The notes below the pieces were generated by a model, which made no database searches, was not told where the DNA came from, and saw nothing but the letters and a program-made list of their open reading frames with translations. 64,000 nucleotides of DNA from Camellia lanceoleosa (lineage: Eukaryota > Streptophyta > Magnoliopsida > Ericales > Theaceae), in the NCBI GenBank assembly GCA_025200525.1, contig CM045770.1:127635429-127699428 (forward strand). The letters are read 5' to 3'. Each line of letters begins with the position of its first letter. Positions within the stretch are counted from its first letter, which is position 1. Both the position numbers and the translations under genes were made by a program. Below are positions 44,030 to 56,406 of the stretch, one piece after another.

Positions 44030-44920
44030 CTATTCAATGATGATTGGGCACATCTTCACTCCAAGCGGAATGTCCACCATGGAGGATAAAGTTACTAACG
44101 CATCAGCAAATCGGTTGTTCTCTCTGAGCAAATGCGTGAATGTCAATTTCTCAAACCTTGGAATTAACACATCCAGGGCCTGATGATAAACCTTCATTTT
44201 CTCTTCCTTAACCCGCCAATCTCCGTTAGCTTGAGACATGACGAAATTCGAATCTTCGATAACATCCAGTCTTATTACCCCTAGTTCTAGGACAACTTCC
44301 AAACCAGCAATACACGCTTCGTATTCTACTTCATTGTTGGATACTTTAAACCAGAGTTTGAAGGCTAAAGGTATATGTGAATCATCGGGTGCTATGAGCA
44401 ACACACCGATCCCATAACCATACTGATTAGATGCTCCGTCAAAGTACTTTGTCCATGGTTCCTCTTCTATCTGCAGGATGTCTTCATCTGGGATTAGATA
44501 CTCCACTGCTTCATCATCTACTTTTACTAGGTGATTCGCTAGAAATTCCGCTACAGCTCTCCCTTTGATTGATTTGTGCATGACATACTTGAGGTCAAAC
44601 TCAGAGAGAAGAAGCAACCAACGAGCTAGCTTAGCCGTAAGTGCTGGTTTCTCAAAGAGATATTTGATGGGATCTAAGCTCGAAACTAGAATTACAGAAT
44701 GAGCTAATAGGTAGTGTCTTAACTTCCTCATTGCCCAAACCAAAGCTAAGGAAGCTTTCTCGAGAGGAGTGTAGCGAGTTTCATATTCTAGCATCTTTTG
44801 CTTAGATAATAGATGGCCTTCTCCACATTCGCTTCTAATTCTTGTGCTAGCATGCACCCCATGGTTGAATTTATTCTTGATAAATACAAGATCGATGGTT
44901 TCCCGATTCAGTGGCGACAA
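44030..44920 (-). pseudogene. RNH-aRNH: RNase H1-like plus archaeal-type RNase H of element M
   Basis: One open stretch of 296 codons. The first part (about 40-100) is the RT-linked RNase H (YETRYTPLEKASLALVWAMR, SLDPIKYLFEKPAL), followed by GRAVAEFLANH. The second part (about 155-285) is the extra RNase H: KYFDGASNQYGYGIGVLLI, SNNEVEYEACIAGLEVVLEL, VIEDSNFVMSQANGDW and ENNRFADALVTLSSMV. The duplicated RNase H marks the Tat/Ogre clade. The third catalytic Asp is still visible in EDSN. The open frame is long, but the flanking RT and IN are broken. Confidence 0.85.
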
Positions 44921-45742
44921 TCAGAGGATTCTGAAGGTACTACTTGACCTGCTCGAAGGTGAACTGACACCAATCATCCAATTGGAATTTCTTTCCTTTC
45001 TTCAACACCAAACAGTGGTTCACAAGTCAAGATTAATTTTGAGATAAACCGTCTTATGAATTGCACTTTACCCAGAAAGCTGCGCACCTCATTTTCAGTC
45101 CTTGGTGGTGGCATTTCTACGATGTCCTTGATTTTGGAGGGATCTACTTTAATTCCCTTTTGTGTAATTAGAAATCCCAACATTTTTCCTCTGATTACCC
45201 AAGGTGCTTTTCTGTGGGTTTAACCTCAGTCTATACTCCTTAATCCGCTCAAAGAATTTTTCCAGTGCGGTGTAGTGACCTCCTCGCTCTTTAGACTTGA
45301 CGATCATATCGTCCACATATACCTCAACTTCCTTGTGGATCATGTCATGCAAAATGGTGGTTGCGGCCCGCTGATATATAGCCCCAGCATTTTTCAATCC
45401 AAAAGGCATAACTTTATAACAGTATGTACCCCATGGCGTGGTGAAAACAGTTTTCTCTCTGTCTTTCGGTGCCATCGAAATCTGATTATATCCAGAAAAC
45501 CCATCCATGAATGAAACAAAGCATGGATAGCTGTGAAGTCTACCAGTTCATCGATGTGTGGCAATGAAAAATCATCTTTCGAACTTGCTCTATTTAGATC
45601 CCGGAAGTCGACGCAGATCCTAATTTTGCCGTCCTTCTTTGGAACCGGAACGATATTAGCCAACCAAGTCGGGTATTCAGATACCATCAAGAAACCTACA
45701 TCAATCTGTTTGCTGACCTCCTCTTTGATCTTTAATGCCTAA
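44921..45742 (-). pseudogene. RT: Reverse transcriptase of element M
   Basis: Minus-strand pieces in three phases give [70 protein letters not shown] and the catalytic YVDDM, then GFLITQKGIKVDPSKI and RSFLGKVQFIRRFIS. All RT blocks are present in order, with frameshifts near 45510 and 45180. The lower part (44921-44973) is out of frame with the RNase H. Not functional as it stands. Confidence 0.88.
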
Positions 45743-46440
45743 TCTAGGCGAACTCTACGTAGTTTCTGTTTGATTGGTCGGGCCTCGGGATTAAGAGGGA
45801 TCCGGTGCTGTACAATCTCAGGATCTATTCCAGGCATGCCTTCGTAGGACCATGCAAAAACATCTTTGAAATCTTTTAATAAAGCGATTAAATGCTCGCG
45901 TTCCTCCAAAGACAACGTGGATCTGATCTGGACCAAACGGGAATCCTCTTCAGTACCCACATTAATTGAAGTGATTTCATCTGTGCAGGGCTTAACGCGC
46001 CTATCCTCTTTTTGGTCAACCAAATTATTCAAAGCTCGAGGAATTTCTTTTTCTTCGTTTAAGTCAAAATTTTGAAAATCAAGATCAGTGCAACAAACTA
46101 AAGGCATAGAGAAGTAAGCAAACTCTACGACATTCCAATTAGTAAAGTCTGGGTCCTCTGTTACAGTTGACAAAAGAAAAACTAAAAGAAGACTTTGACA
46201 GGACTTTGGCATCCAGGTTACCATTCTCGGAAATACCAGACTCAGAAGAACTTGAATCTAACTCTGACTCTACAGACTCGATGGAATCAGATTCGGACTT
46301 TTTATCCGATTCAGAACTGCTGATAATGCCCTTTTCAAATTTCCAGATTAGGTGTGGAGCCTCAGATGCATCTACAATAAGTTTAGAGAAATCCGCTTCT
46401 GGTTTATCCCCGATCATTGAGATAGTAAAACTATCCCCCA
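45739..46440 (-). pseudogene. Protease-RT linker region of element M
   Basis: The minus strand encodes a Ser/Glu/Asp-rich stretch (SDKKSESDSIESVESELDSS, about 46300-46230) and then EDSRLVQIRSTLSLEEREHL, KDFKDVFAWSYEGMPGIDPE and VQHRIPLNPEARPIKQKLRR, the conserved lead-in to Ogre-type RT. It ends at a TAG at 45739, just before the RT core. Two phases overlap at 46139-46224. Confidence 0.75.
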
Positions 46441-46783
46441 AGTTGTCAGACTCAGTTCCGACAGTAAAATTGCTAATAGGTCAGTCGGTGTTTTTCCTAA
46501 CAACTCTTCTTTTTCAACGTTCACAGTTACAGTTCTGCCTTGACCTGTATTAGTACTCAGGTCCACCTGCTCATTTTCCTCTTTTGGTAACTGGTGCTCG
46601 AAGAAGATCTCGAACCCAGGATAGATTGCCTTCGTCTCCTGATTAAACTAAGGCTCAGGAAATCCACAAAAGGGGAAATGTTCCCCTTGGCGAACAAAGC
46701 GTCTGTTCAAGGTTCCCCGTATTGGTTTGTGAACTAACTCATATTGTTTTCCATTCTTCTGTGCTTTAATTCTTCCTCTCAAC
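46441..46783 (-). other. Degenerate pol linker of element M
   Basis: Joins protease to the acidic linker. Short frames read around stops and no domain is recognisable. It is part of the same polyprotein region by position. Confidence 0.45.
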
Positions 46784-47797
46784 TTAGCCCACTTCTTTTG
46801 CTAATCCTCGTGATGAGGTTTGTATCGATCCAAAAGCGTGAGGGTTGTGAATCAGCTCCTTGGTAATAACGCCTCCTTGCCTGCCACTCCTGCCTAGTCC
46901 TGATCTAGGCATATGCCCCTGTTTATTCATCATGTAGATAGACTGAGCACTCACATAGATTTCGTCAGCTTCTGCCATGATAGATTGGACTACTCGGGCT
47001 TCTGTTAGTGAGAAGCCAGAGAGGAATACATCTTCTTTGCCATATATGATTTCCAATACTGGTGTGGCAGTTCCCTGGGAAAGGTGGATCGACGAATTAC
47101 CGTACACTGTAGCAATCCCACCTTTGAAGGGGTATTTTACCAACTGATGGACTGTTGATGACACAGCTTTTATCTGATGCAGCCAAGGCCTTCTCAACAG
47201 TAGATTGAAGGTAGCCGGAACATCCATTACATGGAATTCTACCTCATGTTCGGACGGGCCAATCAGGATATGGCTCTTGAATGTTCCTATGACATCTCGG
47301 CTTGTATTGTCATAAGCTCGGATGGCTTGAGTTGTGGGTGTGAAGTCAACCGGCCTCAAACCTATAGCATAAGCAGCCCGTGCCGGACACACATTGATCG
47401 CCGATCCAGTGTCTACTAACACTACTGGAATCCACTTCTTTTGGCTCTCCAAAGTTACATACAAGGGCCGGTTGTGGTTGGCACCCTCAGGTGGCAGCTC
47501 TTTATCCGTGAAAGATATCACTGGTGTAACATCGCCGAATGTGACTAACGACACTAGTTGATCAGCAGTAGTGTCGATAGGCAGTTTGGTGCGATTCATT
47601 GCCTCTAGCAATGCTTGCCTATGCTTCCGGGAAGCTATTATCAATCCCCAGATTGAGATATCTGCCTGAATCTTCTTGAGTTGTTTCAAAACCAGGCTGT
47701 CTTCATAGTCCTTCTCTCTGGTGTTATCAACCTCTTTGTTAGAGGATTCTGGTTGATCTACGGCCGCAGGTTTGAAGTACTGACCACTCCGGGTCAT
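46784..47797 (-). pseudogene. pro: Aspartic protease region of element M
   Basis: A 337-codon open stretch starting MTRSGQYFKP. The retropepsin core has VPVVLVDTGSAINVCPARA-like sequence (catalytic Asp-Thr-Gly at about residues 148-150), the flap region and FNLLLRRPWLHQIKAV (the ILGRPWLH-type motif). The C-terminal part has the G-patch-like MNKQGHMPRSGLGRSGRQGG seen in Ogre-type polyproteins. The frame is intact, although its neighbours are not. The protease would process gag-pol. Confidence 0.78.
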
Positions 47798-48174
47798 GTG
47801 ATTGATTTCGTCCGTATACCACGTATCGTCGGGGGTATTGGATTTCTACCCTTCGTCCGTGTATGCATGACTCAGATCATTATCTTTCCACCACTTTTCG
47901 GCAGTCATGGCCAAGCTTTTATCAGACTCTACTTGAAGCATGTTCACATCACGCCCCTCAACAACATACCTTTCCTTTCCAACTATGGTTTTAGTTTACG
48001 AGCCATCTTCCTTTGAATTTCTTCCATTCTCCCTTGCTGGAATTGTTCTAGCACTTTTTCTGTACTAGACGTGGTCTAATTTTTTCCCTTCCTAACCCCT
48101 TTTGTCTGTTCCAGCTCATCTAGCTCTTCGTCACCAAACCAACCATTGTTTGTTTCTGGCTAACTTGAATCCAA
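47798..48174 (-). other. Degenerate gag-protease junction of element M
   Basis: Short open pieces only. It lies between the gag zinc-knuckle part and the protease and presumably derives from their linker. Confidence 0.4.
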
Positions 48175-48858
48175 CTAGCCTATCTGGACACTACTTGTTT
48201 GCTTTTCTTCAAAGAAGTAGAGGTTGGCTAGGTCTTCTTCTATCTGAACTAGATCCTCTTCCAGTTCGACTAAGTCATTTAGGCCTTGTTCAGGCCAATC
48301 ATTTTGATGTTGCCCTAATTGGCCTTCCCCGATAGCATTGACACTGAGAACATCCTGCAGTAGGACCACTGGTTTTGGTTGATCAATGGCCATAATGTAT
48401 AAACTGGGGTCATACGCCTCTGCAAGCGAAGCCCCCTTTTCTATGACACAGGTATCAGATAACCTTGTCTTTAATGCACTCTCCTCTTTCTCTGTTCCTG
48501 CCACAACCTTTTTGGGTTGGATTTGTAGGGCTAGATCCAACATGCACATATCCGTGCCTTTTGAAATAACCACCTCCGATTTCGGTAGGTGGGACGAGGT
48601 AATATATATGCTTGGGTTGAAGGTAGGTGGTAGTGTTTGGATGTGGTTAATATTTCTAGGGGGAGCAACTTGGTTATGTGTAGGAAGTGAGTTGGTTGTC
48701 ACATTTGGTTTAGGAGGGGCGATAACTTTGTTGTCAATGAGATTCTGAATCTCATGACATAGACGATAGCATGAATCTGTATGATGGCCATGTTGTTGGT
48801 GGAAAGTACAATATTGGGTTGGGTGTCTAGGCGGCAATGGAGTGCAGGGAGAGGTCAA
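48175..48858 (-). pseudogene. gag: gag C-terminal part with zinc-knuckle-like motif of element M
   Basis: The 227-codon stretch opens with YCTFHQQHGHHTDSCYRLCH, the Cys/His knuckle-like motif of Ogre gag, followed by EIQNLIDNKVI. The rest is a low-complexity linker ending in an acidic Leu-rich segment (LNDLVELEEDLVQIEEDLAN). It ends at a stop next to the degenerate junction. Confidence 0.72.
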
Positions 48859-49739
48859 GGATCAAGAGGCTTAAGATGCCCTTTGTCCATCAACACCTTG
48901 AGAGTGCGGGTTGGACTCATATGGAGGGGGGAAAAAGGTCTTCGGTTCCAAGGTTGACTATTTTGTGCGGTTTGTGAGTTTGTGGCAGCAGCAAAGGGAT
49001 CGACCATCTTGGCCAATGATGTAGCAATGGTACTATTATCTGTGGGCCGCGGAATAGTTCAAGTACTAGCATTGGTACTCCGAGTGAATGGTTTTTTGTG
49101 GAGGTTCACTTGTTCTATGGATGATGCCCTTTTTCAAGGCGCCTCAATTTGAACCCCTAACTCATGTAAGGAAGCAAATGTGGACAATGGTGCCACTATC
49201 ATTTTTACGTAACATGTCCTGCTCGAGGTTTGGGACCACTAACTTGACTTGTTCTCTTCGGGAAGATTCTGTTCGTCATTCTGTGCCTTTACCCTTCATC
49301 TTGCCACAAAGTCAATGAAGGGTTCTTTAGGATTCGAGTGGTTGCTTCCAACTCGCTGATTGTTACTTCTATCTGAGTATTGTATGAGTATTGGTTAACA
49401 AACCCCTCAGACAGTTCTCCCTAATTCCGCTTTGTTGAGTCCTCCAGTTTGGCGTACCAGATGGCCGCTACATCTGACAGGGTCCTCCCAAATAATGAGA
49501 TTTTTGTGCCCTATATAAACCCATGGGCCTTAACACGCAACAGGAAATGCACTGTCAGATCGCTCCCATCAAATCTATCGATGTGAGGCATTTTGAATTT
49601 TTTGGCAGCACTGATTGAGGCCTCGGTGTGCGGCCTCAATGTCGGAGTTGAATTGAAACCACGATTTCTTCAAGGCTTTCTCAAGCCTAGAAATTTTGAT
49701 CATGGCTGGATCAACTTCATTCATATCGAAGGGAATGGT
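48859..49739 (-). pseudogene. gag: gag capsid core of element M
   Basis: Broken frames on the minus strand carry KKFKMPHIDRFDGSDLT and a GRTLSDVAAIWYAKLEDSTK-like stretch with GELSEGFVNQYSYNT. This is the order of the plant retrotransposon gag (capsid) domain. Stops at about 49510 and 49430 and phase changes interrupt it. Confidence 0.65.
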
Positions 49740-50021
49740 TCATGTAGGAGGTTGTACCGGAGGTTTGTAAGCTGAAGTTGTTGGAAACATCTCCTGAGGA
49801 TCTGGGACCTGAGGAGTTTCCAGTGGTGGAGAGAGATCAAGATTTGGTTTGGCGGCCAGGAATGGGATGTACATGACGCAGATGCCCGGATGGGCGTCGC
49901 AGATCAACGATGACTTTATCTGTCGCGGCGCCATCCGTTGGTTGATCGTATCCATGGTCGCTGGATTGTCGCCATCATGGCGAGAACTTCTTCTATGTTT
50001 TGTCTTTGGGTTACGTGCCAT
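49740..50021 (-). pseudogene. gag: gag N-terminus of element M
   Basis: The Met at 50021 (MARNPKTKHRRSSRHDGDNP) begins a basic N-terminal segment, then TINQRMAPRQIKSS and a Pro-rich linker. I prefer this Met to the upstream Met at 50219 because the sequence before it looks like non-coding leader. The stop at 49740 precedes the broken capsid core. Confidence 0.55.
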
Positions 50022-50891
50022 TGTTGGACGAGGATGAATTAGATCTTTGGTGAGTGAATGTGAGTTCTGTGAGTGTTTGGTAATCGATGTCGATCGCTCA
50101 TTCCTTTTTCGTCGAGTAACCGGTGGGAGAGAAACTAACACTGGTTGACCGTCAACAAGATCTTGCGTTTTACAAAGCCTACGAGAACGAGTCCAAACAA
50201 CTCGGGGGATATCGATCAAGTTTACAAGCTATGATGAAAAACTACCTAGCAAAAAAAGAAAGAAAAACATATTATTTTAAAAACGGACAGCACTTCTACC
50301 TCGATTCTCAATTAATCACAACACGTAGTCAACTATGATCCCACCTAACTTTGTTCTCGGTGATTGCTCATTTGTACCATCGCTATGAACCACCCTCATA
50401 TTTCCTTTGTAAGCACATACCACATAAAGAACCAAAACACCCCTGAGGGGGTAGGTTACCACGTCCTAGATTTTGACATGATCTAGGTTGCACTATTTCA
50501 AGCAAGTGGTTTCATAACATCCTCGTATGGATAGCATCTGTCCTAATTTGAATAGTCACTAGAGAGTACTATATGCATTAGGTCAAATAGTCACAAAGGG
50601 TACCTCAACAAGACTACCTAATATACCTCTCACACCTAATACCGAGAAGTGAAAGGAGGATCAAGTGGTACAGCGGTAATCCAAATCCAAGGGTTGTGTT
50701 TCCAACTTGACAGAGCCTATGACCGTGAAGCCTTTTTGGCAAGATTTGTAGCAAGCCTCCGACAGCAGAACCGCCCAGGAATAACAGATGGCAAACACAG
50801 TGGACTTAGGCGCACCAATGCAAATGCACCTGCAAAGAAACATATTTGGGTAGATAAATTTCACATCTTGACATTTGAGTCAAGTTCTCTA
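50022..50891 (-). other. 5' untranslated leader of element M
   Basis: Lies between the presumed PBS and gag start. A-rich, with no domain on either strand. The open frame at 50649-51017 (+) crosses into the LTR fragment and is a shadow. Confidence 0.45.
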
Positions 50892-50908
50892 TTTCCGGCG
50901 AGTCACCA
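50892..50908 (-). other. Candidate primer binding site of element M
   Basis: The minus strand reads TGGTGACTCGCCGGAAA, close to the TGGCGACTC-type primer site of Ogre elements (tRNA-Arg). It lies between the LTR fragment and gag, as expected. The adjoining LTR end does not show a clean CA, so this stays tentative. Confidence 0.4.
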
Positions 50909-50911
50909 GAA

Positions 50912-51671
50912 CTCGAGTCTTCCCACAAGGCCAAGGCCCTTTTGGAAGAATGAAATAGCCTTTGATTGGACTCACTTGTGTTGGTTTCGATTTTACGATT
51001 TCACAAGTGCAATGTGAAACAATGGAAACACAAAAAGAGTCCAAATCAGCAATTTCTTTTGGAGAAATTGATGTTTGAATCAAATGCCAAAATGGATACT
51101 TTGCACGATGAAGAGTCACCACTTAAATATTTATTTTTGGGAAATTTAGGAAACTCATGACTGTGTCAAAGGCCATTAGTCCGTCGTTACCAAAGTGTCT
51201 TGGTTCGGGGAACTTAGGTATGAGAGAGAAAGGTCAATAATTGAATTAATTTACTCATCCCATCAGATCGGCCTCTACTAATCATGATGTGGTTGTTATG
51301 TACTAAAGATATGCTCTTGTTCTATATGTAACATACAAGTATAGACTAATTTCATGAAAAGTTGGAACGCTTGATTTCATGTTTGTTTTGAAAAAAAATG
51401 TTTTGAATATGTATCACCGGAAAATGGTGATCTCTATATATACATGAATCAAAGTATCCTAATTCTAAGTGATTAGCCTTCATCCACAAAAGCATTCAAA
51501 CAGTGCATATCAAATAAGCAAAGCTAGGGCCTCAATGAGAGTATGTTTTGATATGACAAAGATTCACATCTTATGCAATATGTTAAAGCAAAAAATGCTT
51601 ACCTTAATGTCCTGCTAGCGAGTCCAAAAAGAAAAAAATAGTTAGAAAAAAAAATGCATGATCCTAATTTA
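50912..51671 (-). repeat. Partial 5' LTR of element M, cut by the assembly gap
   Basis: Colinear and homologous with 24035-24856 in the same orientation: shared AAGAGTCC, GTCACCACTTAAATATTT-type, GGAACTTAGGTA and GATCGGCCTCTA blocks. It ends at the N run at a point equivalent to about 24856, so roughly 2.5 kb of LTR is missing. Divergence from the 3' LTR is high (about a quarter of positions by eye). Confidence 0.65.
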
Positions 51672-51771
51672 NNNNNNNNNNNNNNNNNNNNNNNNNNNNN
51701 NNNNNNNNNNNNNNNNNNNNNNNNNNNNNNNNNNNNNNNNNNNNNNNNNNNNNNNNNNNNNNNNNNNNNNN
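51672..51771. other. Assembly gap of exactly 100 N
   Basis: A run of exactly 100 N is a conventional placeholder for a scaffold join of unknown size. It separates a truncated LTR from a second copy of sequence already seen at 19305. Confidence 0.97.
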
Positions 51772-52542
51772 CATTTAATTCAATTAGAGAGTTTTCTAAA
51801 TTTTTTATTTTTTCTTCAAGAGTTATTCTTTCTTTTTATTTTGACAAAAGTGGTTCCCAATACTTTGTTTATTCTATGTTGTGTGCTTTAGGGATGATTC
51901 ATGTAATATTTTTCATTTCAAATAGCTTTGGGGAGTTGGTTTAATCAATTTGTTATGTTTACACTTCGAAATTGGAATTACTTCTTTTTGTTGTTATTAT
52001 TGCAATAATGTTTCACAATTTTTGGTGCATTTCAAAGAACAACAAAGGACCTCCAAAGAAGCATTTAGAACCCTGCTTTTTGAGGTTTGAGATCCTTGTT
52101 TCATTATTTTTGGTCTTCAGCCTCGCTCTCATTCGAGATACATAAAAGTTAGATACAAAGACTTTTTTCTAAAGTAATGAGGAGGAAATTTGGGCTAAAC
52201 ACATGTTTGAAGACATGTTATTGACACATCTTTTGTAAAGTATTATATATTCGAAAGTTTTTTCCCACTTTTTTAATAAAGTTTTAACCCACTATTTTGG
52301 TGTATGGACAATATAATGTTTGTTTTTCCTTATGTAGCTTATAATTTGATTCATGTAGTAGCACTAATTGCGCATTTAGTTTGATTTCTTTTAAATTGCA
52401 AGCACCGGTGTGCATTATTTGATATTTAATTTTTTTATATTTGATTTGTTTGGAATTACAGAGTATATTGTGTTAAATATATTTTATAATCGTGATTTAA
52501 TCTTAATATTATTTATACTGCGTTTTAGGCACGGTATTACCG
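51772..52542 (+). mobile_element. Helitron-like 3' fragment (copy 2)
   Basis: Matches 19305-20082. The terminal hairpin is altered here (only GGCACGG-type remnants), which most likely reflects consensus error. Confidence 0.5.
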
Positions 52543-53796
52543 ATATATATATAGGTCTCCAAATTTGGGATTTAGAATTTATTAAATTGATAAAATGTAG
52601 TCATATATAAAATAAATCTGAATTATTGATATGAAATTTTAAATAATTTTTAAAATTTTATATCTAAATCTGTAGAAAATATAATTGTCATCTCTATGAC
52701 CCTTTCCGACTTTCCAACACGGTCACTTTCCATTCCACCCAACAATTCTTTTTGCTTTTAGCTCTCTTGATTCACAACTCTTTTTCCACAGTATTATCCA
52801 GTATACATCTTTTCCTTTTCTGTTTACAGGGGACACTAAAGGCTCTCAATGAGAGATTCAAAATTAGAAGCAATACAAAAGGACTGAATAACACATAAAT
52901 AAAAAATCCAAAGAAATTACAAAATAAAAACTTCAGAATTGGACTATTATAATAAAATAAATTTTTTAAATTTTGTCAATTTAAATTTTATATTTTAATT
53001 TATTTTCAATTTAAACCATCATTCTATTTTCGGTAAGAAAAGCCGATAAAAAAAATAATATTTTAGTCATTAAACTCAATATAAGTATACATAAAACATA
53101 TAAAATACTATTTTTTTGTTGAGTTTAATTACTAAAATACCTTTTTTTTCTTTTAAATTTGCTTAATGAAAATAGGTAGATAGTTTAGATTGACGACAAA
53201 TCAAAAAATTAAAGTTTAAATTGACAAAATAAAAAACTTAATGTCTATTTTGTTACAAAAGTTAAACTTTTGAGTTTTTTTTTTATTGTTTAAATAATTT
53301 TCTCTATAAAAATTTCTTACTTCTATATAAACCATTAGTGTAAATCTCATTCTTGAATGCCTTATTGCTATTGTTGGTCTATTTCAAAAAAAAAAAAAAA
53401 AGCCCCTATTTTCAGTTTTTTATTTTTTTTAAATTTTTTTATGTATGTTTACACTAGTTGGGAAGTGTCTGTGCTACCTTTTTATAATTATATGAGAAGT
53501 TATTTGTGATATTAGCGTGGTGTGCTAGGAGCATATTGATTGGTAGAGCGAGTGAGACCGATGATTTGATATTGGGTGATGAGAATAGCGTGAAGCAAGC
53601 CATTCGGTGATTGGTGAAAGTATTGCTATATAGCTTCCCAAGACCACTTAATAATTTTTCTTTTAAAGGCACATTTTTCATACAATATTGTGAGGTGGTT
53701 TAAGCATTCTCACCAAAAGCCAATTTTTGGTCGAAAAAATTAAAAATTATTTGTAATCAATTAAAAGTAAAATGTCATATTAATATTTTTCTTACA

Positions 53797-53797
53797 A

Positions 53798-53848
<51 letters not shown>
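53797..53848. repeat. (TAA)n microsatellite (copy 2)
   Basis: Counterpart of 21366-21422, a few bases shorter. Confidence 0.95.
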
Positions 53849-55026
53849 TTTTAACAAGTTTTTAAACACATTAACTTTTAAACTTTTAAAAAGTTAAAAT
53901 CATGCAAAAAGCAAACCCTCCATACCAACTGTATAACTTGAATCTTAATTTGAAGATTAAGGAATGTGCATTGTGATTAAAGGTTAATTTATTGAATTAT
54001 TAAGGATTTTCTCGATTATAAGATTGGTGTGTCTCCACGTAAACAAAAAAGAAAATGAAAATGATTCATCCTCATCATGTGGAATTAGGAGATTAAAGAT
54101 GAAAGAGAGAAGAGTGTGGAATCGCTTCACATAGATTTTTGCCACGCCATTAGAGGTGGAATTTAAGGTCATCATTAAGGAATGTAACATCTCTCAAATG
54201 TAAACTCGCCTAATGCTTTAATATTTACTAGTCCACAACTATTTTCTACTTTTTTTTTTTCTTTTATTTATTTATTTATTTTGTCTTTTCTTTTTGTTTT
54301 TCCAATATATAATCCAACATGTTTAATATTTGAATCCCTTTGTATAGACTGAGATTGATTTTTACCGCTTAATCTTTTCATGCCATGCCATATGTTATCA
54401 TCAATACACCAAAGTTTTTTTTCTTCCTTTACTCATCCCCAAACATTTACGCGCACTACTACTTGTATCAACAATTCTAAACAACCACCTCATCTTGAAA
54501 TACCATATACTAGGTTGTAAGACTGACTGATCACATCTTCCATTCAAATTCTCTTCATTACATAATTAAAAGTTCCAATAATCACCTCATATTAATCTCA
54601 CAAATAATTAATATGTAATCAATGAACAAGACATCATATTTTGCTTAAGATTAAAGCTATATCCATCAATTGATATATTAATTAGTGTAATAACGGATGA
54701 TGTGGGCATAATTTAGAGGTTTTGAGTCTTATAGTTTGTATAATAGGTAGAGTAATAGTTTTGAAGTGATAATATTAGAGTATATATTGGCACACTAATT
54801 GATAAATCAATTGATACATGTAATACCATAATAGTTTTGTGATGGAAATCCAAAGAGAATCTTTTGTCTTAAAATTGTTTGTGTCTCAATTTTCTTTTAT
54901 AATTAAATCACATAAAAAATCTCATAATAAAAAAATATACGCTAATAAATTGGGATCGAGACATAATAATTTATGGAAGAAAGTGATAGAAGATTACAAC
55001 ATCTATCAAATATTTGGACTTCTTCC

Positions 55027-55660
55027 CTTAGTTAGACTAGGTTGCAAACTAGTCGAGTCGAGTCGAGCGAGTTTTAGAATATTTGGACTTATTTATTACG
55101 ATTTTAATGAACTTGAGCTCAACTCAATAAAAATTTAATTCAATCGAGCTTGAGCCGAGTTGGCTTAGGCTTGACTCATGCTCAAGCTCAAGCCTATTGG
55201 AGCCTTAACGAGCCAAAAATTTATAAATTCATATTTGTGTATCGATTAAAGTTATAATTAAAACTTGATTATACAATTATATATACAATATATATAAACA
55301 TACTAAAAAAACGCTAATATTTTATCAAAATAATAATATTCATCGCCACTATTATATAAATGTATTATCTATAGTTAACTATTATTTACATTTATATTTT
55401 TAAATATATAAATAACATATTTATCTTATTTTTTATACATATTTTATATTATTTAATATATAAATAACAAATATTAAACGAGCCATTAACGAGTCGAGCT
55501 ACGAGCTAAGCTTTAGAATATTTGGGCTTGTTTATTAAAAATTTAACAAACTTGAGCTCGAGTTCTAATGCAAAAAAAAAAAAAAAAAAAACTTAACGAA
55601 CCAAATTCAAACAAACTCTTCAATCAAGTTTGAGCCTATTCATAAGCTGCCTCTATTCAT
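55027..55660. repeat. GAGCTCGAG-rich repeat (copy 2)
   Basis: Counterpart of 22625-23265, with several CG-containing words replaced. Confidence 0.4.
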
Positions 55661-56069
55661 TTATCACACTAGATAGGCCACAAGTGGTCATATTCTATCC
55701 AATTGGATATTGTGCTAGCTACATTCCTTTTTCCCTAAGACTTTCATCTGTAAGATAGTCCTAATCTTCCACTTAATTCCATTCTTATCCATGACTTGTC
55801 ATCTTTGGATATCATTCATCATCCAAGTGTTATAGAATAAGGATAAGTCTTGGTACGCTGAATTTACCGCTCGAGAGGAGCTCAATCTAGGTGTAACCTT
55901 ACCTCATCAATTCACATAGGTGTACAGCCAGGATTCAGAACTCGAAAATCATAAGGCTCGAATGGTCCAAGTTCTTATACATCCCCATTTCTTTTGTACA
56001 CCCCATCTCAAAGTTTTCACCCACACATTTCATTTGAAATAAAAAAGAAAAAGAAAAAGAAAAGAATAG

Positions 56070-56104
<35 letters not shown>

Positions 56105-56406
56105 CTGGAGACCCATTAGCACCGATTGAAGTGTTCAAAGAGTAGAGAGAGGAGCCGACCTGTGTGCTGCCGATGAGGTTGCTGTTGCTTTTGTGTGTGC
56201 CGAACGGTGTTGCCACTACTACAAGCAGGCGCAAGGGTGTCACATCGATGCTATGTGTGCCGAAAGGTGCTATCGCCATCGCTGTGCCGAAGGTGATACC
56301 GCCATCATTGCGGTGGCAAAAGGTGCTATCGCCGCTTACAGTGGTGTGATTTCAAGTAATGGATTGATTTTTAGTTAACAAGCTCAGATGATTTGAAATT
56401 TGTTAG

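Larger units (their letters stand above)
24035..51671 (-). mobile_element. Large degenerate Ogre-like Ty3/gypsy element (element M) with nested solo LTRs
   Basis: Minus-strand order from right to left: partial LTR about 50912-51671, gag 50021 to about 48175, protease 47797-46784, RT about 45742-44974, RNase H and archaeal-type RNase H 44920-44030, integrase 44017-42963 and 40562-40331. A roughly 10-kb 3' region carries plus-strand genes, then tandem repeats, the PPT 27346-27334 and a 3.3-kb LTR 27333-24035. Three solo LTRs with exact target duplications interrupt it. Removing them leaves about 18.8 kb, plausible for an Ogre-type element with one LTR truncated. Caveat: the 5' LTR fragment is only about 75% similar by eye to the 3' LTR, so the element is either very old or assembled from two related elements. 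Confidence 0.65.

Noticed and set aside
51654..51944. Open frame crossing the N run
   Set aside because: Its middle is undefined sequence, so it is an artefact.
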